Assembly: GCF_023333595.1 (NCBI RefSeq)
Contig: NZ_JAIQZM010000031.1
Span: 1-64,000, forward strand
DNA length: 64,000 nt
Direction of reading: 5' to 3'
From: Argonema galeatum A003/A1
GTDB lineage: Bacteria > Cyanobacteriota > Cyanobacteriia > Cyanobacteriales > Aerosakkonemataceae
Below, one piece after another: positions 8,801-18,850 of the stretch. Every line of letters starts with the position of its first letter. The first letter of the stretch is position 1. The notes under the pieces are model-generated. The model did no database searches. It was not told where the DNA came from and saw nothing but the letters and a program-made list of their open reading frames with translations. The position numbers and the translations under genes are program-made.

Positions 8801-8898
8801 AGCAGTTGCGCGATCGACTCTGCATCCGCCGCTGGTGCGTTGAGCGGATTTAGGCGATCGTAACTATTAATCCCTACCACCAAAGCATCTCGGCTCAT
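5818..8898 (-). CDS. Caspase-like (C14) protease fused to nSTAND NTPase and WD40 repeats
   Basis: In this 1026-residue protein the caspase domain (1-240) has the catalytic pair H92 (YFSGHGLRKV) and C144 (LDCCHSGELL). Next comes an nSTAND NTPase (about 255-760) with linker PYKGLSYF and Walker A GASGSGKSS (296-304). A membrane-spanning or hydrophobic segment (IVAGVMALLTGFGGFAAV) follows, then only three WD40 blades and the typical cyanobacterial tail NLLGRSCNWLRDYL. Such proteins are regulated conflict or cell-death ATPases in which the NTPase switch activates the protease. Two Pro/Gly-rich stretches, at about 7560-7680 and 6955-7085, are in-frame DNA repeats. It is divergent from a Trypco1-type gene. 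Confidence 0.9.
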   Translation of the reverse strand: MSRDALVVGINSYDRLNPLNAPAADAESIAQLLTNFGDFRVRRLPEAVKDGTVTVGKKTKVSVGELEDALIQLFNPEGKNIPETALLYFSGHGLRKVKGGMQEGFLATSEVNPNLGFYGLSLQWLRRLLQESPVKQQIIWLDCCHSGELLNFEEGDPGDRGKGRDRCFIAASREFEVAYEEISGNHGVLTSTLLQGLDPTQHLEGVITNYTLVDFINSSLKTATQKPIFANSGGKIILTGKQQEITQTVEGGICPYKGLSYFDCNEEDPKYFYGRTALTDELLDKVREGNFIAILGASGSGKSSVVRAGLLHQLKLGQRLSGSDSWKIYIFRPGEHPLKSLAAVFVEPELSTIERASQLQKAEELIGLGAVGLKRLVAAANSRVVLLVDQFEEIFTVCKDNTERQQFLECLLGEDPPLPPLRRGDEQLGDPPLPPLRKGDEQDEISPLPLSKLSIILTMRADFFGKCAEQEYAGLAKKIQENLITVTPMTAEELEQAITEPAKQVGLEVERELVTLMLADVEGSPGSLPLLQYTLTELWQRRTMNRLVLSTYTKLGGLKGTLQKRADEIYESFSDEEKLAAKRIFLELTQLGEGTEDTRRQVRIADLVAPPDPPKSGGEEKRVSGLVPPRIGGLGGRPPRIGGLGGQLSNNLIQQTIQKLADAKLIVTSTLIAKGSNSAQVAVVDVAHESLIRYWPKLRQWLNENRETLRQKRTIEAAAQEWEEKGKGADYLLQGLRLAEAENFLGQSNHTVSLTAVAREFVAKSIQRQRNNRRRTIGIVAGVMALLTGFGGFAAVNWSTAEKGKANAQGIVLNLSSQKLFPLGLEFDALIEAIKAGKLVKKGGEEADTKMQVIPSLAQLVHDVKNYNNLVGDSDWVFSVSFSPDGQTIASGSRDNTIKLWSREGKELATLKGHSREVISVSFSPDGQTIASGSNDNTIKLWSRDGKELATLKGHSSAVSSVSFSPDGKTLASGSYDKTIILWNFDLDNLLGRSCNWLRDYLKNPNNGMTENDERRRVCDGIGTNS

Positions 8899-9030
8899 AC
8901 TTTTGGTATATTTTTCTTATATAGCAACCGCCAAGGCGGTTAGGACATTCCGAATTCCTGAAACCCTTGACTCTAAACCCTTCTGACCCTAGTCCCTAGC
9001 CCCTAGCCCCTAGCCCCTAGCTATAATTAC

Positions 9031-9118
9031 AGGACTTACGCAGGTACACTAAATATGGTAGATGGTGCGTTACGCTAGCGCTAACGCACCCTACGCATAG
9101 GGGCTTTGCGTAAGTCCT
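9031..9118. mobile_element. MITE-like element, copy 1 (88 bp)
   Basis: The ends AGGACTTACGC and GCGTAAGTCCT are perfect inverted repeats. The interior has another near-perfect palindrome at 9064-9090. Two more elements with the same ends are at 11752-11850 and 31136-31247. It lies in the divergent promoter region of the caspase and Trypco1 genes, just after a CCCCTAG heptamer tract (about 8988-9020). Confidence 0.7.
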
Positions 9119-9186
9119 TAATTAGCTATATAATAAATCAAGTAGGTACAACATACCTAAGAATTTAATTAAAAATTGCTTAAATT

Positions 9187-9591
9187 ATGGATAAACTAAC
9201 ACCAATTGAGTTAGAAGACGGAACAATTATCTATATTGAAGCGACAGAAGATGTCGATACTTCTAACATCAATACCCAAGGAAACGAATCAGAAGAACGC
9301 GGACGAACTGCCAGGGGTGGTGTCACAGATCAACAAGCTAGAATGATGCAAAACTTTCAAGCGATCGAAAGCACCATTCGCACTTATACCAATCATACTT
9401 TAAGCGCTTTCAAAGCAGTTACCACAGGCAACATTACCAAAGTTACCCTTGAATTCGGCATTAAAATTGGCGGTGAAATGGGTATTCCTTATATTACCAA
9501 AGGTACAGCCGAAAGCAACCTAAAAATCAAAGTCGAGTGTGATTTTAGGAAAAGCGAAACATCTGTTAGTTCCGACTCAGATGATGATTGA
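9187..9591 (+). CDS. Trypco1 (CU044_2847-like) small accessory protein
   Basis: In this 134-residue protein the N-terminus (PIELEDGTIIYIEA) and C-terminus (VTLEFGIKIGGEMGIPYITK) form the bipartite pattern of the trypsin-co-occurring domain 1 family (CU044_2847). That family is encoded beside trypsin, caspase or STAND effectors in bacterial conflict systems. The protein is cytoplasmic, with no signal peptide. It is divergent from the caspase-nSTAND gene with a 288-bp gap, which fits a regulatory or substrate partner. The role is inferred from family and context; no catalytic residues are recognised. The end is acidic (SDSDDD). Confidence 0.75.
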   Translation: MDKLTPIELEDGTIIYIEATEDVDTSNINTQGNESEERGRTARGGVTDQQARMMQNFQAIESTIRTYTNHTLSAFKAVTTGNITKVTLEFGIKIGGEMGIPYITKGTAESNLKIKVECDFRKSETSVSSDSDDD

Positions 9592-9674
9592 GAGCAAATT
9601 CCTTAGTATCCTTCATCCATCTGTGTTCATCTGTGGTTATACATTTGGAAAGGCGCAGGCTTCGCCAACGTAGT

Positions 9675-11726
<2,052 letters not shown>

Positions 11727-11751
11727 TCAACCTTTCCTATTTTAACTAGCT

Positions 11752-11850
11752 AAAACTTACGCAATCGCCCCCTGTGCCCCCAAATCTGGGGGAGAAGAAG
11801 TCTTGTCCCCCCCAGATTTGGGGGGTTAGGGGGGCCTATGCGTAAGTCCT
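11752..11850. mobile_element. MITE-like element, copy 2
   Basis: The ends ACTTACGCA and TGCGTAAGTCCT match the family at 9031 and 31136. The interior is a GC-rich hairpin built from CCCCAAATCTGGGGG and its complement. It lies in the 530-bp gap upstream of ligA. Confidence 0.65.
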
Positions 11851-11855
11851 GAAGT

Positions 11856-11883
11856 AAATACTGTCAGTGTACTGACAGTATTT
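11856..11883. promoter_or_regulatory. 28-bp palindrome in the ligA/DUF4114 gap
   Basis: Two 13-bp arms (AAATACTGTCAGT and complement) are separated by two bases. It could be an operator or a cruciform. It lies about 145 bp upstream of ligA and 360 bp upstream of the DUF4114 fragment. The rest of the gap (11884-12241) is AT-rich leader with no other recognised element. Confidence 0.35.
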
Positions 11884-12241
11884 CAGACCGCTCGAACATC
11901 TGTCCTTAGATAGCAGACACCATTAGTCATCAAACATCCGTATTTTCGCTTAAATCAACCGGCTCGCGCCCTGACCCAAATCAAATTTTTTATATGCGTA
12001 CCCACGGAAACCCTCTCATTAGCTTTACGTAATCTTTACATAATTTCCGTAAATCTAACTTATTGAAAAATAAAATAACAAGTTTAAACTTTTTTTATCA
12101 TTAACAACTGATACCGAGCCGTAAAGAAACAGCTTAAGTTTCCATATCTATCCATACATCTTGCTTAGCATAACCAATACCTTACCTCGGTTGTTTGATA
12201 GTGGCAACCAATTTTTAACAGGGTACATCCAAAGGTAACTT

Positions 12242-12838
12242 ATGAGCGGTTTTGATGCCAGAGTATTTACAGTAGGTTCTACAGGAACACTCAATTTCGA
12301 TTATCTACTTGACGGCGGTGGATATCAAGGACAATTAGCAATTTTTAACCTTCAAGGCATAGAACAGTATAGCGCTGGTTCCACTGCCTTTATCCAAGAA
12401 GCCGCCCGTCGCATTTTAACCGAAAGCAATTTGGGTCATATTGTCATCGACGATATCGCTGTTGGCGCTAGATTCAAAGCCAACATCCCAAGGGATGGCG
12501 ACTCGAACAGAGGTACTTACTCCGGCATCAAAACCGTCACCATGAATCCCGGCGACCAATTTGGGTTGATGTTGGTTCCCAATAATACCATCCAATATAT
12601 ATACAATTATCTATCCGCCACCGGCAACGGAGCGAGTCCGGTATTTTCTTTGGGTACAGCCAAAAAGAAATACCAAAATCAGGAAATCATCCGAATTTTG
12701 ATTAAAAATCCAAAACTTACCCAAAGGCTATTCCCCACTCAAAGAATGACGCTTGCCGGAAATGGGGCCACGACGGCCTGGGAGTTGGGACAATTGCAGG
12801 AAGCGGCGCAAGTGCTGCAAATCTGGATGATCGGGTAG
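12242..12838 (+). pseudogene. Truncated DUF4114-type surface protein
   Basis: Residues 1-140 (FDYLLDGGGYQGQLAIFNLQ, then the segment through IQEAARRILTESNLGHIVI and a FGLMLVPN motif) match the start of DUF4114-containing proteins, which normally continue into an acidic, calcium-binding-like C-terminus. Here similarity stops at about residue 142 (SPVFSLGTA). The last 56 residues are low-confidence sequence, of which the final 37 codons read antisense through the end of lpxA. The gene is therefore probably cut by a rearrangement. It has an ATG start and a long AT-rich leader. The fragment could be expressed but would lack half of its domain. Confidence 0.65.
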
Positions 12839-13540
12839 CAAGTCTAGTTGTTCTAGAGCTTGATTGAGAGTAAATGCAGAGCGATAGAGAATGCGGAAAG
12901 CTTTTTTGAGGTATGCCAGTTCATCAGCAGCGATACCTGCACGTTTTAGGCCGACAAGGTTGAGACTTCGCACCCGCGATGGATTTCCCTCAACTAGCAT
13001 ATACGGTGGCACATCGCGATCGATGCGACTCATCCCGCCTACCATAGCCATCCGGCCAATCCGAACAAATTGATGGATACCCAAGACTCCACCAATCACA
13101 GCCTTAGATTCAATATGGACGTGACCGGCCAAAGAGACAGAATTGGCAATCACGACAGAATCTTCGATCGCACAATTATGAGCGACATGGACATAAGCCA
13201 TCAACAAATTGTTATTACCAATTTGCGTTGCCTCACCGGCATCAGTAGCGCGATTGATCGTCACATACTCGCGAATCTTGTTTCCATTGCCGATTTTAAC
13301 CCAGGTAGGAGAACCATCATACTTAAGGTCTTGAGGTTCCAAGCCAATAGCTGCGCCTGGGAAAATTTGATTCTCTTCACCAATTTCTGTTTGCCCCTCC
13401 AGCACCGCGTGAGCGCCTATGACAGTTTGAGCGCCAACTTTTACTTTATCCCCAATTACCGCATAAGCACCGACCTTAACAGTCGGGTGCAGTTCGGCAT
13501 TGGGATGAATTACAGCAGTGGGATGAATAAGGGTAGGCAT
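12728..13540 (-). CDS. lpxA: UDP-N-acetylglucosamine acyltransferase LpxA
   Basis: This 270-residue left-handed beta-helix protein has hexapeptide repeats (residues 5-190) and a C-terminal helical part. Visible motifs include the catalytic His region YVHVAHNCAIEDSVVIAN and IGGVLGIHQFVRIGRMAMVGG. LpxA transfers a 3-hydroxyacyl chain from ACP to UDP-GlcNAc, the first step of lipid A synthesis. It is the third gene of the lpxC-fabZ-lpxA series. The lpxB gene usually next in cyanobacteria is absent; the truncated DUF4114 gene overlaps its 3' end instead. TTTTAGA heptamers lie directly upstream of the ATG. Confidence 0.95.
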   Translation of the reverse strand: MPTLIHPTAVIHPNAELHPTVKVGAYAVIGDKVKVGAQTVIGAHAVLEGQTEIGEENQIFPGAAIGLEPQDLKYDGSPTWVKIGNGNKIREYVTINRATDAGEATQIGNNNLLMAYVHVAHNCAIEDSVVIANSVSLAGHVHIESKAVIGGVLGIHQFVRIGRMAMVGGMSRIDRDVPPYMLVEGNPSRVRSLNLVGLKRAGIAADELAYLKKAFRILYRSAFTLNQALEQLDLLPDHPDLQHLRRFLQLSQLPGRRGPISGKRHSLSGE

Positions 13541-13543
13541 GGA

Positions 13544-13572
13544 ATTTTAGATTTTAGATTTTAGATTTTAGA
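13544..13572. repeat. Heptameric tandem repeat abutting lpxA start
   Basis: Four TTTTAGA units start three bases upstream of the lpxA ATG (13540), in the position of a ribosome-binding site. Confidence 0.75.
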
Positions 13573-13686
13573 ATTGAACATCAATCTGCAATCTTCAATT
13601 TGAAAACTTTAGCAATTTTTCCTTGCCTCTCTTGATTAGTCAGTTGTCAGATTCTTGCCAGAACACGAACTTACCTATTACCAGGT

Positions 13687-14169
13687 TTAATCAACAAGAG
13701 AAAACATCAGTTCGCCTTCGCTAGCCAGTTGGCCATCTACTTCCGCACGAGCCTGCATTTTACCGAAGCGACGCCGCTTGACACAGAGTAGTTCCACGGT
13801 CATCACCAGCCGATCGCCCGGTACTACAGGACGCCGGAAACGGACTCCATCAATGCCAGCAAACAAAAACAGACCGCTTTCAATATCGGGTAGCTGAGTC
13901 AAAACTATACCACCCACTTGAGCCATAGCTTCGACGATCAGCACTCCCGGCATGATGGGGCGTCCGGGAAAGTGGCCTTGGAAATAGGGTTCGTTGACAC
14001 TGACATTTTTAATGCCGACTGCCTTTTGCCCCGGTACATATTCAATAATCCGGTCTACCAGTAAAAAAGGATAACGGTGAGGCAGGAGTTTCTGAATTTC
14101 TTCAATTGTAAAAACCGTTTTGGTAGATGTCGCAGAGTCAGATGGGTTTACGTCAATCAGTGTGGACAT
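13687..14169 (-). CDS. fabZ: 3-hydroxyacyl-ACP dehydratase FabZ
   Basis: This 160-residue hot-dog fold protein has the catalytic motif [20 protein letters not shown] (His and downstream Glu) after [13 protein letters not shown]. It dehydrates 3-hydroxyacyl-ACP in type II fatty acid synthesis. The neighbours lpxC and lpxA compete for the same 3-hydroxyacyl-ACP pool, which explains the clustering. Length is normal. The coding-strand leader right before the ATG is a run of C/T from the GAGAGGGGGA repeat (14172-14223), so no purine-rich Shine-Dalgarno is present. Confidence 0.96.
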   Translation of the reverse strand: MSTLIDVNPSDSATSTKTVFTIEEIQKLLPHRYPFLLVDRIIEYVPGQKAVGIKNVSVNEPYFQGHFPGRPIMPGVLIVEAMAQVGGIVLTQLPDIESGLFLFAGIDGVRFRRPVVPGDRLVMTVELLCVKRRRFGKMQARAEVDGQLASEGELMFSLVD

Positions 14170-14171
14170 AG

Positions 14172-14285
14172 GAGAGAGGAAGAGGGGGAGAGGGGGAGAG
14201 GGGGAGAGAGGGAGAGGGGGAGAGGGAGAGGGGAATTTTAGATTTTAGATTTAATTTCAACAAAGAAATCTGAAATCTAAAATCT
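14172..14285. repeat. GA-rich tandem tract plus heptamer hairpin upstream of fabZ
   Basis: 14172-14232 is a run of GGGGGAGA-like units. It is followed by TTTTAGA heptamers (14235-14252) that pair with ATCTGAAATCTAAAATC at 14267-14283 to form a hairpin. The latter could end lpxC transcription. Confidence 0.6.
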
Positions 14286-14290
14286 TCCCC

Positions 14291-15142
14291 CTAGTCCCTA
14301 GCCCCTAGCCCCTTCCTCAACAATCGGGCCAGTTGGATGTGCAAGTTGTGGCTTGCTTTGTAGGCCAAGAAGTGAGCCACAGGAAAAGTTCCGAGCAAAC
14401 TCAGATCGCCTACTAAATCTAAAATTTTATGACGTACTGGTTCATTTGCAAATCTCAAAGGTGGATTAATCCAGCCATTAGCATCGCAAACCAGCGCATT
14501 GTCTAAGCTGCCGCCTTTGATTAAACCTTTGGCACGCAGATCGTCGATTTGGTGTGCTAAACCAAAAGTGCGGGCGGGAGCGATCGCCGACTCAAAACTT
14601 TCCCTGCTTGGTGACCAGCTATACCACTGATTGCCGATCGCTGGCAAGTCGAAATCAATCCCGTAGGTAAATCGAGTCTCAGTCGCCGGTATAGCCGCCA
14701 CAAAGGCATCTCCTTGATAAAGCCAGATGGGTTCTGGGAGGGCGGGGGGAGAGGGGGAGAGGGGGAGAGGGGGAGAGTGGGAGAGCAGTCCTACGCGAGC
14801 GATCGCTTCTACCCAAACAGAGGCCGATCCATCCAGCAGAGGCACTTCTGGGCCATCTATCTCAATGCGAGCATCATCCACACCCATTCCTGCCAAAGCT
14901 GCCAGCAAATGTTCCACAGTGCAGACAGAAATTGAACCTTCACCTAGCTGAGTGGAGAGAAGAGTCTGACTGACAGCTTCTAAACGTGCCGGTACGATCG
15001 GGCCTTCTGGCAGATCGACACGGACAAAGTAACGACCTTCACCACGAGATGCGGGAAGTACTCGTACTTTAGTGACTATGCCACTGTGGAGTCCTACGCC
15101 AGACATTTCAAAAGCTGTCAATAGTGTTTGTTGAATTTTCAT
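14291..15142 (-). CDS. lpxC: UDP-3-O-acyl-N-acetylglucosamine deacetylase LpxC
   Basis: This 283-residue zinc deacetylase has [15 protein letters not shown] (zinc His), LDGSASVW, and [13 protein letters not shown] with the second zinc site; the expected HNLH near the C-terminus is present. It commits UDP-3-acyl-GlcNAc to lipid A. A Pro/Ser stretch ([17 protein letters not shown], encoded at about 14735-14787) is an in-frame copy of the GAGAGGGGGA repeat. The last residues and the TAG stop are read from the GGGGCTA heptamer tract. The ATG start at 15142 gives a normal N-terminus. Confidence 0.95.
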   Translation of the reverse strand: MKIQQTLLTAFEMSGVGLHSGIVTKVRVLPASRGEGRYFVRVDLPEGPIVPARLEAVSQTLLSTQLGEGSISVCTVEHLLAALAGMGVDDARIEIDGPEVPLLDGSASVWVEAIARVGLLSHSPPLPLSPSPPALPEPIWLYQGDAFVAAIPATETRFTYGIDFDLPAIGNQWYSWSPSRESFESAIAPARTFGLAHQIDDLRAKGLIKGGSLDNALVCDANGWINPPLRFANEPVRHKILDLVGDLSLLGTFPVAHFLAYKASHNLHIQLARLLRKGLGARD

Positions 15143-15351
15143 TAATTACCCCTTCCCGCCACAAGATTATGTAGGGGCGAAGGATTCGGGGAGTAATCGA
15201 TCGCGATCGTCCATTATTTTTTGCCCGAATGCTTCGCCCGACCAAGTGCTGTATAGGCAATCACACTTTATTACTTTTGTCAACAACAATTAATGGACTG
15301 GTGTTCTAGCCCCTTCTTCTTTCTTTTGACTTTTGACTTTTCTAGCCCCTT

Positions 15352-17988
15352 TTAGAAGCGTTCGCCAATGCCGAAGTGAATGCGAGAGTCGCCGTTGTCA
15401 TTGAGGCCATAATCTATTCTGATCGGCCCTAGCGGAGATTGAATTCGGACGCCTAGACCGTAGCCGAAACCTGTACCGGGTTTACCCCGCGCTCCAGCCG
15501 GATCGCCTGGGACGCTTCCACCACTGCCAATATCCGTGCCAAAATCAATGAAAAGAGCTCCACCGATCACAGAAAAAACCGGGAAGCGATACTCAGCAGT
15601 AGCTTGCAAATAAGTGCGACCGCTGCCCAAATCCCCTTCTTCATACCCACGCACAGAATTACTGCCACCCAGGGAAAAAGCCTCATAGGGAGGCAAATCA
15701 CCCAGCACGGTTCCCCCTTGAACGTTAAAAGCGAGAGACTGTGCGCCGGTCGTGAAGTTAGTGAATTTGACTGGAATGTAATAACTGTAGCTGCCGCGCA
15801 GACGAGTCAGGAAAACATTCCCCAGACCGATCGGCACCGACTGTTCCAGACCAAACCGCAGTAAAGAACCGCTGGTAGTCCGCAGGGGATTGTTGCGTCG
15901 ATCGCGCACTAAGCCAAGTTGGACTAATAGCAGATCGTCTTTCCCCTCACCGCTAAAACTGAGATCGTTGCCCAATTCATCTACCGGACTGATGTCGCCA
16001 TCGCGATCGCGAATAGAAACTCGCTGATATTGAAGTCCCAAAGACGATACCCATTCCGATTCGGCTAGGGGATTTTTTGACAGGGGACGGTTAAAAGTAA
16101 CACCACCACCGATGCGGAGAATGCGAGGGCGATCTTCATTCGGCAGCCTAATTTCTGGATCGCCACCATCAAAAATCAAAGAAATAGAGCGGCGTCGGAA
16201 GAAATTCACAGTATAGGAAGTGCGGTAGGGGTCACCACCAATCCAGGGGTCAGTAAAGCGCAAGTCAAACAGCAGCTCCCGCTGACCCAACTGCACCTCT
16301 GCCCCTATCTTCTGGTTGTTTCCGCCCAGGTTTTGCTGCTGATAGCTAACCGTACCAAATAAGCCGGAAGCAGAACTAATCCCAGCACCAGCTGCGATCG
16401 AACCCGCATTCCTTTCCTTCACATTCACGATCACATTTACTCTTCGCGGGTCTTGTCCTGGATTCAACGAAACTTGGACATCTTCAAACAAACCCAGACG
16501 AAACACCCGCTGTAAATCTCTTTGTACCTCGTTGCGGTTAAATACCTGACCGGGTTTAAGCGCCAGTTCCCTAGTCACAATATACGATCGGGTACGACCT
16601 CGGATCGGCTGACCTTGCTCGTTTGTTGCTTCTCCTTCCTTATTCAAGAAGCGGACTTGAATATTCTCCACCACCCCTTCAGCAACCGACAGAGTGACCG
16701 TTCCGTCTGGATTGACCCGCGTGTCAACCACTTGGGCTAAGACATAGCCCTTGTCTTTGTACCACTGTTCTAAGCGCTTGATGCCCTCCTGTAGGTCACG
16801 GAAGTTGAGGATCTCGTTGTACTGTTCGCGAAAAGTTTCCTGAACGACAGTTTGGGGCAAAGCTTGATTGCCTTCCACCTGTACAGAACGCAGCACCGGG
16901 TTAGCTTCTACCACAAAAGTCACTCTTACGCCCAAAGAAGTATCGCTTGGCTCAGCCCTGACTTTAGAGAAGTAGCCGGTGGCAAAGATAGCATTAATGT
17001 CTTCTTGTAATTGAGAGCGTGTTGTAGTGCGTCCGGGGCGGGTGCGAATGGCATCATAAACGATCGATTGCAGTTTCCCTTCTACCCCGTTTACTAGTAC
17101 TTCTGCCACCAACACCCGTGAATCTACTGGTGGGGCTTCACTTGGTTGGACGTTTATGGGTGGAGTAGAAGGCGCACGTTCGGGAATATCGATCTGGGGG
17201 TTTGCAGGCGATCGTCCCCCAGGAGTGAGGTTAAACTCAAGTTGATTGGGCGTTTCTTGTTCGGGGGCTGGGGTTCCTTGGGGTGGAACTCCTTGAGATG
17301 GCGGTGTTGCAGGTGTAGATTCGACGTTTCTAGGTGTTTCTGGTTCGGTATTTTCTCGCGGTGGTGTATCGTCTGCGGGCTGCGTTTGCTCTGTGGGTTC
17401 TACCCTTGGTGTTGTCTGGGTATCCGTTGGTCGGTTTCGATCGGTTGTTTGGGCGAGAAATTGCGATTCAGTAGGGAAATGATTGATAAGTAAAGATTCT
17501 GGATGAAAGGGGTTCTCAGCTTTGTCTGTATCTTGGAGCCCCCCAACCCCCCAATTTTGGGGGGCACTGGAGGCAGAGGAAGAATTAGAATAAATAGGCT
17601 CAGATGACGCTGAAATCCTCTCCTTTTCCCCTCTGCTCAAGAGCCCCTCTGCCCAAGAGCCCCTCTGCCCAGGTAGATTTGGCAGTTCTTGTAACGACTC
17701 AACAGCTTTACTGTGAGGTAAAGTTCCTACCTCAAGTAAGAGCTTGTCCGCTAGGGCAGTTTCTATATGACCCGAATGAGCCGTGATCCCTAGATCCTGC
17801 CGATCTGGTAATGGCAAAGTATTTATGTGAGTAAAGCCTTGCCCAAACGATAGATTGTTGGCTATAGCTGCTTGGGAATCCGAGGTTTGTCCGTTTGCCG
17901 AATGTTGTAAACCGAGGGTAGCCCAAGTAATAGCTACTACCAAAACTGGAGATAAACGCATTTTGTTCACTTTGTTTAGCACTTCCAC
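15352..17988 (-). CDS. bamA: Omp85/BamA-family outer-membrane assembly protein
   Basis: This 878-residue protein has a signal peptide (VLVVAITWATLGLQHSANGQ), a long Pro/Thr/Glu-rich disordered stretch (about 60-280), three POTRA domains (about 290-530) and a C-terminal beta-barrel ending in the aromatic motif IHFGIGERF. The barrel carries the VRGYEEGDLG motif of the L6 loop. It inserts beta-barrel proteins into the outer membrane. The start is uncertain: GTG at 17988 or ATG at 17961; the latter directly precedes the signal peptide. Two DNA repeats lie in frame in the linker (17534-17573 and 17622-17671). It sits next to lpxC, as in other cyanobacteria. Confidence 0.93.
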   Translation of the reverse strand: MEVLNKVNKMRLSPVLVVAITWATLGLQHSANGQTSDSQAAIANNLSFGQGFTHINTLPLPDRQDLGITAHSGHIETALADKLLLEVGTLPHSKAVESLQELPNLPGQRGSWAEGLLSRGEKERISASSEPIYSNSSSASSAPQNWGVGGLQDTDKAENPFHPESLLINHFPTESQFLAQTTDRNRPTDTQTTPRVEPTEQTQPADDTPPRENTEPETPRNVESTPATPPSQGVPPQGTPAPEQETPNQLEFNLTPGGRSPANPQIDIPERAPSTPPINVQPSEAPPVDSRVLVAEVLVNGVEGKLQSIVYDAIRTRPGRTTTRSQLQEDINAIFATGYFSKVRAEPSDTSLGVRVTFVVEANPVLRSVQVEGNQALPQTVVQETFREQYNEILNFRDLQEGIKRLEQWYKDKGYVLAQVVDTRVNPDGTVTLSVAEGVVENIQVRFLNKEGEATNEQGQPIRGRTRSYIVTRELALKPGQVFNRNEVQRDLQRVFRLGLFEDVQVSLNPGQDPRRVNVIVNVKERNAGSIAAGAGISSASGLFGTVSYQQQNLGGNNQKIGAEVQLGQRELLFDLRFTDPWIGGDPYRTSYTVNFFRRRSISLIFDGGDPEIRLPNEDRPRILRIGGGVTFNRPLSKNPLAESEWVSSLGLQYQRVSIRDRDGDISPVDELGNDLSFSGEGKDDLLLVQLGLVRDRRNNPLRTTSGSLLRFGLEQSVPIGLGNVFLTRLRGSYSYYIPVKFTNFTTGAQSLAFNVQGGTVLGDLPPYEAFSLGGSNSVRGYEEGDLGSGRTYLQATAEYRFPVFSVIGGALFIDFGTDIGSGGSVPGDPAGARGKPGTGFGYGLGVRIQSPLGPIRIDYGLNDNGDSRIHFGIGERF
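17622..17671. repeat. Intragenic repeat in the bamA linker, shared with an intergenic tract
   Basis: The unit CTCTGCTCAAGAGCCC and its variant CTCTGCCCAAGAGCCC repeat here in frame. The same sequence occurs outside the gene at 18065-18105, downstream of purC. Confidence 0.7.
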
Positions 17989-18003
17989 ACACCATAATTG
18001 GGA

Positions 18004-18127
18004 ATTTTAGATTTTAGATTTTAGATTTTATTTCAATTTTGTTATCTGAAATCTGAAATCTTCTTCTTTTCCCCTCTGCTCAAGAGCCCCTCTGCTCAAG
18101 AGCCCCTAGCCCCTAGCCCCTAGCCCC
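18004..18127. repeat. Heptamers and CTCAAGAGCCC repeat between purC and bamA
   Basis: TTTTAGA heptamers (18004-18030) pair with ATCTGAAATCTGAAATC (about 18045-18061) as a hairpin. They are followed by the CTCTGCTCAAGAGCCC repeat and a CCCCTAG heptamer run that extends into the purC stop codon. Confidence 0.65.
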
Positions 18128-18850
18128 TTCTTCCTTCACCCCTTCTAGAACTCTCTCCAAGACTTGCTGATAGGCGCTTTCTACATCTCCCAAGTCGCGG
18201 CGGAAGCGGTCTTTATCCATGACTCGGCGATCGGGATCGGCTTCGGACCGATCCCACAGACGACAAGTGTCGGGACTGATTTCGTCGGCTAGGAGCAGTT
18301 TTTGCTGCTGGTCAAGACCAAACTCCAGCTTGAAGTCTACCAGAGTAATGCCGCACTGGTTAAAAAATACGCTGAGGATTTCGTCGATCTGCAAGGCGAG
18401 TTCCTGGAGTCTAGAGACTTGTTCCGGGGTGGCCAGTTCCAGCAAAAAGAGACGATCGCGTGTCAGGAGAGGGTCTCCCAGGCCGTCATTCTTGTAGTAA
18501 AATTCGACCAACGGCTGTTTGAGAATTGTGCCTTCTGGCAACCCGGTTTGCTTGCAAAGACTACCGGCAGCGATGTTTCTGACAACTACTTCTAAAGGTA
18601 AAATTTGTACGCGGCAAACGCGCATTTGGTTCGGGGCAGGGCTGTCGATGAAGTGAGTCGAAATGCCTTTAGCTTCTAGAAGTTGGAATAAATGACTGGA
18701 AATTTTACAGTTGATCTCGCCTTTGCCAACGATAGTACCGCGCTTCTGGGCATTAAAGGCAGTAGCATCGTCTTTGAAGTGGGCGAGCAGTATCTGGGCC
18801 TCATCTGTGGTGTAAATAATTTTGGCTTTGCCTTCGTATAGTTTTTGCAT
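18113..18850 (-). CDS. purC: SAICAR synthetase PurC
   Basis: This 245-residue protein matches the family length. Motifs present: LYEGKAKIIYTTDE at the N-terminus, VVRNIAAGSL, ITLVDFKLEFGLD, LLADEISPDTCRLWD and DKDRFRRDLG. It ligates aspartate to CAIR in purine synthesis using ATP. The final residues (EEGARG) and the TAG stop are supplied by the GGGGCTA heptamer tract, so the native C-terminus has probably been replaced. It is upstream of bamA on the same strand with a 124-bp repeat-filled gap. Confidence 0.96.
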   Translation of the reverse strand: MQKLYEGKAKIIYTTDEAQILLAHFKDDATAFNAQKRGTIVGKGEINCKISSHLFQLLEAKGISTHFIDSPAPNQMRVCRVQILPLEVVVRNIAAGSLCKQTGLPEGTILKQPLVEFYYKNDGLGDPLLTRDRLFLLELATPEQVSRLQELALQIDEILSVFFNQCGITLVDFKLEFGLDQQQKLLLADEISPDTCRLWDRSEADPDRRVMDKDRFRRDLGDVESAYQQVLERVLEGVKEEGARG

